DNA of 64,000 nt from an uncultured Oscillospiraceae bacterium. GTDB taxonomy: Bacteria > Bacillota > Clostridia > Oscillospirales > Ruminococcaceae. The notes under the pieces were generated by a model. The model saw only the letters and a program-made list of their open reading frames with translations. It did not search any database and was not told the DNA's origin. Positions within the stretch are counted from its first letter, which is position 1, and each line of letters starts with the position of its first letter. Location of the stretch: NCBI GenBank assembly GCA_910588145.1, contig CAJUPO010000002.1, positions 117,724-181,723 of the forward strand, written 5' to 3'. The translations under genes and the position numbers were made by a program. Shown in pieces: positions 50,192 through 57,307 of this stretch.

Positions 50192-51244
50192 TCATAAACT
50201 TTTAATAAAGCGGTCTGTCATGGAATTAAGCTTTTTGAAATCAATAGCGTCAATATAAAACTTTTCAAGTTCATCATGGATTCTCAAAGCAGTGCGCAGA
50301 GAAAGCGCCGCTTCGGCAGAAAGCTCAAGAGAAGCTTTTTTGTCAAAGGATATGCGCTGTTTCTTTTCAGAAAGCTTTTCCTTTTCGTAGAATCTGGAGA
50401 AATTTATTATTCCGGCAGTTCCGGGTTCAAGCTTGTTGAAGAAGTTTCCGCTTAGGAATACCAAGCCGAGTTCTGGTACAATAATATGCTCAAATGAAGG
50501 AATGGGAAGTATGTTAAATTCGCTTACTATTACATCGTATCCGGAAGATGTAAAGGAATCTGTAAGCTTTTTCAGGAAAATATCGCTTCCGGCGAAAAGA
50601 TCGTCTTTTACAAAGTAAACGGAATAATCTCCCGAAACAGGCATAGTCATATAATGATCAGCGGTAAAGGCAGAAAGCTGGCGAAATTCAATTTTGCCGT
50701 TCTTTTTCTCTTTTGATTTGGGGATAAGCTTTTTCAGCAGTCTTTCAGTATAAGAATCAAGTTTTTTTCGGTTCAGAGATTCCTCAGCAATGCTGTAAAT
50801 ATCGGAATTTACCGCCGAGGAGGCTTCAATACAGCAGCGTGTTCTTTTATGATAACGGCTGTTTTCGTCAGAACAGTATCTTATTGCGTCACCGCTTGCT
50901 TTTAGCTTATTGCCATTCCAAAATTCGCCAAGGTTGATGATTTCCTGAGATGCTCCGGGATACAGCGCTTCGAACACATGGGGAGCTGTTCCGTCAACGA
51001 TGATGATTTTTTTATCCTCGTCTATTACTGCGTCAAGAGAACTTGTATCTGACGAGCAGTAAAATATAGAAAGTCGGTCGTGGCTTAGGGCTTCCGCCGC
51101 TTTTTTCATGAGAGTTGATTTTCCGGTTCCGGGACCACCTTTTAATATGTAGGTATAAAATCCCGGTTTTTTTATTTGATTAATAAATTTTGATCTGAAG
51201 CCTGACGGTGATACACCGCCGAGAAAATATGTCTGTATACTCAT
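50192..51244 (-). CDS. P-loop ATPase, PRK06851-like family
   Basis: A 350-residue cytoplasmic protein with a Walker A motif KGGPGTGKST near residue 35 and an acidic strand IIIVDGTAPH (Walker B position) near residue 83. The start (IQTYFLGGVSPSGF) and the phrase EALYPGASQEIINLGEFW belong to a Firmicute ATPase family of unknown function, found in spore formers. A GGAGG site precedes the ATG. It is monocistronic and convergent with the subtilase. Its substrate and partners are unknown. Confidence 0.8.
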   Translation of the reverse strand: MSIQTYFLGGVSPSGFRSKFINQIKKPGFYTYILKGGPGTGKSTLMKKAAEALSHDRLSIFYCSSDTSSLDAVIDEDKKIIIVDGTAPHVFEALYPGASQEIINLGEFWNGNKLKASGDAIRYCSDENSRYHKRTRCCIEASSAVNSDIYSIAEESLNRKKLDSYTERLLKKLIPKSKEKKNGKIEFRQLSAFTADHYMTMPVSGDYSVYFVKDDLFAGSDIFLKKLTDSFTSSGYDVIVSEFNILPIPSFEHIIVPELGLVFLSGNFFNKLEPGTAGIINFSRFYEKEKLSEKKQRISFDKKASLELSAEAALSLRTALRIHDELEKFYIDAIDFKKLNSMTDRFIKSL

Positions 51245-51310
51245 TGTTTCCCTCCGGTAGTTGTGTTTTACACTACATACTATGATTTTAGCGGGAAAAT
51301 GACACAGCTT

Positions 51311-51703
51311 TCAGTCGATTTTCATCATAGGGCACTGGTCTGTGTATGGAGTCATTCCGCATTTTTCATAAAAAGGAATTTTTTCATTGCTGCATATTAG
51401 TATTTTTCTGTAAAAATTACTGTATCTTTGAAGCATTTTTTCAGTCAGCATTTTTCCGAATCCTTTTCCCTGATATTTTGGATCAATCAGCAGATAAGGA
51501 AAGTAAACGTTCATTCCTTCGTCAGAAACTGCACTCATAAGTCCTGTAAGTTTTCCGTTTTCATGAAGTGTAATAACAGTTTCACTTTTTTTTAGGGAAT
51601 TAAAGAGCTTTTCCGGAAAATTTGCCGATTCCCATTCCACTGATTTAAATAATTCTGTTATTTCGGTTTGTGTGAAATTTTTGTCAAAACTTAAAGTGAC
51701 CAT
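51311..51703 (-). CDS. GNAT family N-acetyltransferase
   Basis: A 130-residue acetyl-CoA-dependent transferase. The acetyl-CoA loop is in LLIDPKYQGKGFGKML (Q/R-x-x-G-x-G/A pattern) and the last strand has PFYEKCGM, typical of GNAT. A GGAGG site precedes the ATG. The substrate (antibiotic, polyamine, protein or other amine) cannot be told. It stands alone. Confidence 0.9.
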   Translation of the reverse strand: MVTLSFDKNFTQTEITELFKSVEWESANFPEKLFNSLKKSETVITLHENGKLTGLMSAVSDEGMNVYFPYLLIDPKYQGKGFGKMLTEKMLQRYSNFYRKILICSNEKIPFYEKCGMTPYTDQCPMMKID

Positions 51704-51830
51704 ATAAAACCTCCGGATTAATTGATTTACTCATATTATATCAGCGCTGAATAAAAGATATTCATGCAGGAGCTTGGTTTTTATCCATGAAAAAACAAGC
51801 GGTATTTTTATGGAAAATATAAGCTTATCC

Positions 51831-51859
51831 TTGACCTTTGCTGAAAAAAGTAGTAAAAT
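51831..51859 (+). promoter_or_regulatory. Promoter of pduL
   Basis: TTGACC (51831-51836), 17 bases, TAAAAT (51854-51859), before AGGAGG-like TTGGAGG and the ATG at 51892. Confidence 0.78.
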
Positions 51860-51891
51860 TAAAGAGAATTAAATATTTGGAGGAAAAACCT

Positions 51892-52470
51892 ATGTCTAAA
51901 AAATTTATTGTTGAAACTTCTGCAAGACACGTTCATCTTTCACAGGAGCATCTTGAGATCCTTTTTGGTAAGGACGCAAAGCTTACTCATAAAAAAGATC
52001 TTTCTCAACCGGGACAGTTTGCCTGCGAGGAAAGAGTAACTATTGTCGGACCTAAAAAGGAAATGCCGGGCGTTTCTATTTTAGGACCAGTTCGTCCTGA
52101 AACACAGGTAGAGCTTTCAGCTACAGACGCACGTTCAATCGGAATTGCTGCTCCGATTCGTGAATCAGGAGATGTTGCAGGTTCAGGCGCATGTAAAATT
52201 GTAGGACCGGCAGGAGAAATTGAAATAAGTCAGGGTGTGATCGTTGCTAAGCGACATATTCACCTTACTCCGGAAACAGCGGAAGAAATGGATGTTAAGG
52301 ATAAGGATATTGTCTGGGTTAAATTGGAAACAAATGGCAGGAAAGCAGTGCTCGGAGATGTTGTTGTAAGAGTTTCAGCAAATTATGCTCCGGCAATGCA
52401 TATTGATACGGACGAATCAAATGCTGTTTCTGCTTTCGGCGGACTTGAAGGTGAAATAGTAAAGCTTTGA
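51892..52470 (+). CDS. pduL: PduL-type phosphate acyltransferase
   Basis: A 192-residue zinc enzyme moving acyl groups between CoA and phosphate (acetyl or propionyl). Two related halves are seen, each with a zinc-binding His motif: ARHVHLSQEH near residue 11 and KRHIHLTPE near residue 120. The middle has the family phrase ILGPVRPETQVE. No microcompartment shell genes or encapsulation peptide are seen, so it is probably the general phosphotransacetylase of acetate fermentation in place of Pta; no ackA lies beside it. The start ATG follows TTGGAGG. Confidence 0.93.
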   Translation: MSKKFIVETSARHVHLSQEHLEILFGKDAKLTHKKDLSQPGQFACEERVTIVGPKKEMPGVSILGPVRPETQVELSATDARSIGIAAPIRESGDVAGSGACKIVGPAGEIEISQGVIVAKRHIHLTPETAEEMDVKDKDIVWVKLETNGRKAVLGDVVVRVSANYAPAMHIDTDESNAVSAFGGLEGEIVKL

Positions 52471-52482
52471 TTATAAATTACG

Positions 52483-52505
52483 GGCGGCATTATTTATATG
52501 CCGCC
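52483..52505 (+). terminator. Hairpin terminator after pduL
   Basis: GGCGGCAT (52483-52490) pairs with ATGCCGCC (52498-52505); the following T-run is weak (TGAATTATTTA). Confidence 0.65.
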
Positions 52506-52573
52506 TGAATTATTTAATCAACAGGGAATATACTAAATATTGCATAACTAATATATACAAACCGGAGGCAATT

Positions 52574-53251
52574 ATGAAAATAAGTGACAGAGAAACTATA
52601 AAGAAAAAATCGGCAGATGTTTTTACAAAAATATATGATAGATTTAAATCCCTTGAAAATATTCCGCTCAGCAGTTTTGATACAGATAAAACAGTACTTG
52701 TTATAGTTGATGTTATAAATGGCTTTATACGTGAAGGCGCTATGGCTGATTCAAGGATAGAATATATTATACAGGGGACGGCAAAGCTTCTTGAAAAATG
52801 CATTGAAGCCGGGATTCCGGCAGTTGCGTTTGCAGACAGTCACTGCGAAAATGCGGAGGAGTTTTCTTCATATCCTGTACATTGTATAAGCGGAAGCCTT
52901 GAAAGCGAACTGGTAAATGAATTAAAAGAAAAAACGGGGTATATCCTTGCCGAAAAAAATTCAACAAACGGATTCTTTTCTCCGGTTATGCAGAAGTTTC
53001 TTTCAGATAATCCTGAACGTACTGACTTTGTAGTCTGCGGAGACTGCACCGACATTTGCGTCATGAATTTTTGTCTTAGTCTAAAAGCTTACTTTGATCA
53101 GAATAATATCAGATGTTCCGTAACTGTTCTTTCTGATCTTACGGAAACATATAACAGTGATCAGCATGACGCAGATATTATGAATTTGGCAGCTTCTGAA
53201 TTTATGAAAAATGCGGGAATCATAATTGCCGGAGGTGTAGAATATGATTGA
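52574..53251 (+). CDS. pncA: Nicotinamidase (isochorismatase-like cysteine hydrolase)
   Basis: A 225-residue hydrolase converting nicotinamide to nicotinate. The triad is visible: D46 in VIVDVINGF, K128 in AEKNSTNGF and C162 in CTDICV; D88 and H90 in FADSHC can bind the metal. An N-terminal extension of about 38 residues is unusual but follows a good GGAGG site. It overlaps the next gene, nicotinate phosphoribosyltransferase, by eight bases, which fixes its role in NAD salvage rather than general amide hydrolysis. Confidence 0.9.
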   Translation: MKISDRETIKKKSADVFTKIYDRFKSLENIPLSSFDTDKTVLVIVDVINGFIREGAMADSRIEYIIQGTAKLLEKCIEAGIPAVAFADSHCENAEEFSSYPVHCISGSLESELVNELKEKTGYILAEKNSTNGFFSPVMQKFLSDNPERTDFVVCGDCTDICVMNFCLSLKAYFDQNNIRCSVTVLSDLTETYNSDQHDADIMNLAASEFMKNAGIIIAGGVEYD

Positions 53252-54683
53252 TGAGAGAAATCTTACCATGCTTGTAGACTTTTATGAGCTTACAATGGGA
53301 AACGGTTATCTGAAAAACGGACTGGGAGATAAAATTGTTTATTTCGACTTGTTTTTCAGAAGAGTTCCGGACAAAGGCGGATTTGCCATCTTTGCAGGGC
53401 TGGAACAGGTAATTGAGTATATCAAAAATTTAAAATTTACAGAAGACGATATAGCGTATTTGGAATCAAAAGGCATTTTCAGCAGTGACTTTTTAGAATA
53501 TCTCAGAAACTTTGAATTTAAGTGCGACGTATGGTCTGTTCCGGAGGGGACTCCGATTTTTCCAGGAGAACCGCTTTTGACTGTAAGGGGACCGGCGATT
53601 CAGGCTCAGTTTATAGAAACAATGCTGCTGCTTATTGTAAATCATCAGAGCCTGATTGCTGCAAAGGCTAACCGCATTGTAAGGGCGGCTCAGGGACGTC
53701 CTGTTATGGAATTTGGTTCAAGGCGCGCTCAGGGGGGCGACGGAGCAATTTACGGTGCAAGAGCCGCTTTTATCGGTGGTTGTGCCGGTACGGCTTGTAC
53801 TCTATCTGACAGAAAATTCGGAGTACCGGCAATGGGAACTATGGCGCATAGCTGGATACAGCTTTTTGAATCCGAGCTTGAGGCGTTTCGAGCTTATGCT
53901 AAATGTTATCCTGAAAGCTGTACGTTTCTTGTGGATACTTATAACGTACTGAAATCAGGTGTTCCAAATGCGATTACCGTTTTTCGTGAACTTGATAAAA
54001 GAGGATACCGTCCCGGGGCGATTAGAATAGACAGCGGAGATATTGCTTATCTTTCAAAATGCGCCCGAAAAATGCTCGATGACGCAGGATTCAGTGACTG
54101 TCGTATTATAGCTTCAAATTCTCTTGACGAATATATAATCCGTGACTTGCTGGATCAGGGCGCTCCAATAGACAGCTTCGGCGTGGGTGAAAGACTTGTT
54201 ACAAGTAAATCTGAACCAGTATTCGGCGGCGTTTATAAGCTTACTGCTGTTGAGGATTCGGGAAAGATTATTCCTAAGATAAAATTATCTGAAAACATTA
54301 CCAAAATTACTAATCCGGGATACAAAAAGGTTTACAGAATATTCTGCCGCAAGACCGGAAAAGCATTGGCGGATGTTGTTACTCTTGCAGATGAACAAAT
54401 TGACAGTACTAAGCCGTATGTAATATTCGACCCTGAATTTACTTACAAGAAGAAAACTCTTGTTGATTTTGAGGCTAAAGAACTTCAGATACCTGTTTTT
54501 AAAAACGGCAGATGTGTTTATGAATCGCCTGATGTTAATGCAGTAAAGAAATATGCTCAGCAGCAGCTTACACTTATATGGGACGAGATAAAAAGATTTG
54601 AGAACCCTCATAAATATTATGTTGACCTCTCAGCTAAATTATGGAATATGAAACAGTCGCTTCTCAGCGAATATTTTCTTTAG
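53244..54683 (+). CDS. pncB: Nicotinate phosphoribosyltransferase
   Basis: A 479-residue enzyme making nicotinate mononucleotide from nicotinate and PRPP. It shows DFYELTMGNGY at the N terminus, EFGSRRAQG, the phosphorylated His region GTMAHSWIQ, FLVDTYN and IRIDSGD with the phosphate site ASNSLDEY later. Length and motifs match the Gram-positive PncB branch. It overlaps pncA by eight bases, so both are translated from one mRNA. GGAGG in the pncA end serves its ATG. Confidence 0.96.
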   Translation: MIDERNLTMLVDFYELTMGNGYLKNGLGDKIVYFDLFFRRVPDKGGFAIFAGLEQVIEYIKNLKFTEDDIAYLESKGIFSSDFLEYLRNFEFKCDVWSVPEGTPIFPGEPLLTVRGPAIQAQFIETMLLLIVNHQSLIAAKANRIVRAAQGRPVMEFGSRRAQGGDGAIYGARAAFIGGCAGTACTLSDRKFGVPAMGTMAHSWIQLFESELEAFRAYAKCYPESCTFLVDTYNVLKSGVPNAITVFRELDKRGYRPGAIRIDSGDIAYLSKCARKMLDDAGFSDCRIIASNSLDEYIIRDLLDQGAPIDSFGVGERLVTSKSEPVFGGVYKLTAVEDSGKIIPKIKLSENITKITNPGYKKVYRIFCRKTGKALADVVTLADEQIDSTKPYVIFDPEFTYKKKTLVDFEAKELQIPVFKNGRCVYESPDVNAVKKYAQQQLTLIWDEIKRFENPHKYYVDLSAKLWNMKQSLLSEYFL

Positions 54684-54690
54684 TTTGCTG

Positions 54691-54745
54691 TTGCTAATAA
54701 TGGGAATTTTATGTTATAATATACAGGATGGACTCACATCCTGTA
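54691..54745 (+). promoter_or_regulatory. Promoter of mtnN and overlapping hairpin
   Basis: TTGCTA (54691-54696), 18 bases, TATAAT (54715-54720). The inverted repeat TACAGGATG/CATCCTGTA (54722-54745) starts right at the expected transcript start; it may end pncB transcription or form a 5' hairpin on the mtnN mRNA. Confidence 0.6.
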
Positions 54746-54770
54746 TAATTATTTTATCGGAGGTTTGCTA

Positions 54771-55448
54771 ATGAAAATAATCGGAATTATCGGCGCTATG
54801 CCGTCGGAACTTGCAGATATAAGAAAAACTCTTGCCGGAGCAGCTGTTAAAAGATATTCCGGATACGATTTTTATATAAATACATATGAGGACAAGCTTA
54901 TTGTCAATGCCTGCTGCGGAATTGCCAAAGTAAACGCAGCCGTATGCGCTCAGGTAATGATTGATAGGTTTGACGTTGACGCAATCATCAACGCAGGCGT
55001 TGCCGGAGGAATGGACAGAAATGTCAAGGTCTGCGACATAGTTGTTTCCAGCGAGGTACTGCCCCATGATCTGGAGCTAAGGTTTCTTGATAATTATCCT
55101 CCGTATAACAGCATATTTAAGTCAGATGCGAAGCTGATAGGGTGCGCTGTGGAAGTGTGCAGTGACTTCGGTATAAATAGTCATATTGGAAGAATAGTTT
55201 CCGGTGAAGCGTTTATTTCCAGCAATGAGGTCAAAGCTCAAATATGCGAAAAATTTTCTCCACTTGCTGTTGATATGGAAAGCTCTGCTATTGGGCATTG
55301 TTCATTTATGAATGAAATACCTTATGTCAGCATTAGATGTATTTCAGATAATGCTGATGATGAGGGGAATATGTCCTTTGATGAATTTGAAAAAATTGCG
55401 GCTAAGCGTGTGGCTGAGGTAGTACTTGAAATGATAAAAAGGCTTTGA
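54771..55448 (+). CDS. mtnN: 5'-methylthioadenosine/S-adenosylhomocysteine nucleosidase
   Basis: A 225-residue nucleosidase that splits adenine from MTA and SAH, removing inhibitors of methylation and of radical-SAM enzymes. The family marks are IIGAMPSEL with the catalytic Glu, NAGVAGGMD, SGEAFISS, VDMESSAIGH and the catalytic Asp in RCISDNAD. The start ATG has GGAGG seven bases upstream. The next gene, miaB (a SAM-using enzyme), overlaps or abuts its stop, a sensible functional pairing. Confidence 0.95.
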   Translation: MKIIGIIGAMPSELADIRKTLAGAAVKRYSGYDFYINTYEDKLIVNACCGIAKVNAAVCAQVMIDRFDVDAIINAGVAGGMDRNVKVCDIVVSSEVLPHDLELRFLDNYPPYNSIFKSDAKLIGCAVEVCSDFGINSHIGRIVSGEAFISSNEVKAQICEKFSPLAVDMESSAIGHCSFMNEIPYVSIRCISDNADDEGNMSFDEFEKIAAKRVAEVVLEMIKRL

Positions 55449-55456
55449 GGTGCAAG

Positions 55457-56836
55457 GTGGAAAATTTAAGTTTTAACGAATACATTTCTCTTGTTTCGGA
55501 AAAAATCGGAAAGCGTGATTATCCTATGACGGCTTGTGTTCATAGTTATGGCTGTCAGCTTAATTTTTCTGATGGTGAAAAAATTAAGGGAATGCTTATG
55601 AAAATGGGATTCGGTTTTACTGAAGAACCGGAAAAAGCCGATCTTGTTATATTTAATACCTGTGCTGTTAGAGAAAATGCTGAAGACAGAGTTTTCGGCA
55701 ATCTGGGAAATTTAAAGCGGTTAAAGGAAGATAATCCGGAAATGATAATAGGTCTTTGCGGTTGTATGGCTGAGCTTGAAAATGTTGTGGAAAGAATTAA
55801 AAAATCTTATCCTTATGTGGATATTGTTTTCGGAACCTCAGCTCTGGACAGACTTCCTAAGCTGATTTATCAGAAGCTGTCCGGCAGTAAGCGTACCGTG
55901 GAGGTCGGAGAATATAATATGCCCGTTGAGGGACTCAGTCAATTGAGGGACAGCAGCTTTAAGGCTTCAGTTCCCATAATGTTTGGCTGCAATAATTTTT
56001 GTACCTATTGTATTGTTCCGTACGTCAGGGGCAGAGAAAGAAGCAGGCGTTTCGAGGATATAATAAATGAGGTTGAAAAGCTTGTCCAGACAGGCTATAA
56101 GGAAATTATGCTTCTTGGTCAGAATGTTAATTCATACGGGAAAGACCTTGAGGACGGAATAAGCTTTTCAGAACTGCTCAGACGTATAAATAATATTGAC
56201 GGCGAATTTATTATAAGATTTATGTCATCTCATCCGAAAGACGCAGGAAAAGAATTGATTGATACTATTATAAGCTGCGATAAGGTGGAAAAGCATTTGC
56301 ATCTTCCGGTACAGAGCGGAAGCAATGATATTCTGAAAAGAATGAACCGTAATTATACAGTGGGACAGTATCTGGAAACTATAAATTATGCACGTTCGTT
56401 TATTTCAGATTTTTCATTCACAACAGATATAATAGTTGGTTTTCCGAATGAAAGCGATGAGGATTTTGAAGAAACTCTTGATTTAATGAAAACAGTGGGA
56501 TATGACAATATATATTCTTTCATTTATTCAAAGCGTTCCGGAACCAAGGCGGCGGTTATGGAGGACAAAATTACTGATAAGGAAAAAAGCAGGCGTATGA
56601 CAAGACTGCTTGCCCTTCAGCGTGAAATATCAACGGAAAAATATAAGAGATTTATCGGCAGAACACTGCGTGTACTGGTTGACGGAAAGGGTAAATCCGA
56701 AGGCTTTATGACAGGAAAAAGCAGGGAGGCCGTTATTGTGGAATTTGAGGGCGATGAATCTCTGATCGGTAAATTTATAGATGTAAAAATAACTGCTGCG
56801 AAAAACTGGGCAGTTACCGGTGAAATAATAAAATGA
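55457..56836 (+). CDS. miaB: tRNA-2-methylthio-N6-dimethylallyladenosine synthase
   Basis: A 459-residue radical-SAM methylthiotransferase acting on i6A37 of tRNA. It has the N-terminal cluster cysteines (SYGCQLN, FNTCAVRENA, GLCGCMAE), the radical-SAM motif C-x3-C-x2-C in GCNNFCTYCIVPYVRGRE and a C-terminal TRAM domain. The start is placed at GTG 55457 behind GAGGTG; a TTG at 55445, four codons upstream, is possible and would overlap mtnN. miaA, which makes its substrate, lies four genes downstream in the same run. Confidence 0.95.
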   Translation: MENLSFNEYISLVSEKIGKRDYPMTACVHSYGCQLNFSDGEKIKGMLMKMGFGFTEEPEKADLVIFNTCAVRENAEDRVFGNLGNLKRLKEDNPEMIIGLCGCMAELENVVERIKKSYPYVDIVFGTSALDRLPKLIYQKLSGSKRTVEVGEYNMPVEGLSQLRDSSFKASVPIMFGCNNFCTYCIVPYVRGRERSRRFEDIINEVEKLVQTGYKEIMLLGQNVNSYGKDLEDGISFSELLRRINNIDGEFIIRFMSSHPKDAGKELIDTIISCDKVEKHLHLPVQSGSNDILKRMNRNYTVGQYLETINYARSFISDFSFTTDIIVGFPNESDEDFEETLDLMKTVGYDNIYSFIYSKRSGTKAAVMEDKITDKEKSRRMTRLLALQREISTEKYKRFIGRTLRVLVDGKGKSEGFMTGKSREAVIVEFEGDESLIGKFIDVKITAAKNWAVTGEIIK

Positions 56837-56853
56837 TAAAAGGAGAAAACAAA

Positions 56854-57258
56854 ATGGATATTATAGCTATGGCAAGAGAAATAGGAAAACTTATACAGAG
56901 TGATAAAAGATACGAGGCTTATCAGAAAGCACGTGAAGTGAATGATAAGGACGAAGAACTTCAAAAACTTATAAATGATTTCAGTATGAAAAGAATTGAA
57001 CTGAATACGGAAATGTCAAAGACCGACAAGGACGGGGAAAAGCTTAAAGAACTCGACGCTTCAATTAAGAGCATATACAATGAAATTATGGCTAAACCAA
57101 ATATGATAGCGTTTAATTCAGCGAAAAATGAAATGGATGGAATGCTGGCTGAAATAAATAATATTATTACTGCGTCTGCTAACGGAGAAGACCCTGAAAC
57201 CTGTCCGGCACATCCGGGATGTTCAGGCAGCTGCTCGTCATGCGGCGGATGTCACTGA
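56854..57258 (+). CDS. YlbF/YmcA (RicA/RicF-like) protein with cysteine-rich tail
   Basis: A 134-residue, mostly helical protein of the YlbF/YmcA family. In Bacillus RicA, RicF and RicT form the Y-complex, which holds iron-sulfur clusters and promotes mRNA maturation with RNase Y. Residues 1-110 carry the family helices (AREIGKLIQSDKRYEAYQKA, LQKLINDF). The tail has six cysteines in about 17 residues, from CPAHPGC to CSSCGGCH, fit for cluster binding. In Bacillus ymcA also lies between miaB and mutS, supporting RicA. The start ATG has AAAGGAG before it; a start seven codons earlier overlaps miaB. Confidence 0.87.
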   Translation: MDIIAMAREIGKLIQSDKRYEAYQKAREVNDKDEELQKLINDFSMKRIELNTEMSKTDKDGEKLKELDASIKSIYNEIMAKPNMIAFNSAKNEMDGMLAEINNIITASANGEDPETCPAHPGCSGSCSSCGGCH

Positions 57259-57307
57259 TAAAGCAATCAGCCGGTTAGTAAAATGAACATAGAAATGGAG
57301 ATTTCTG

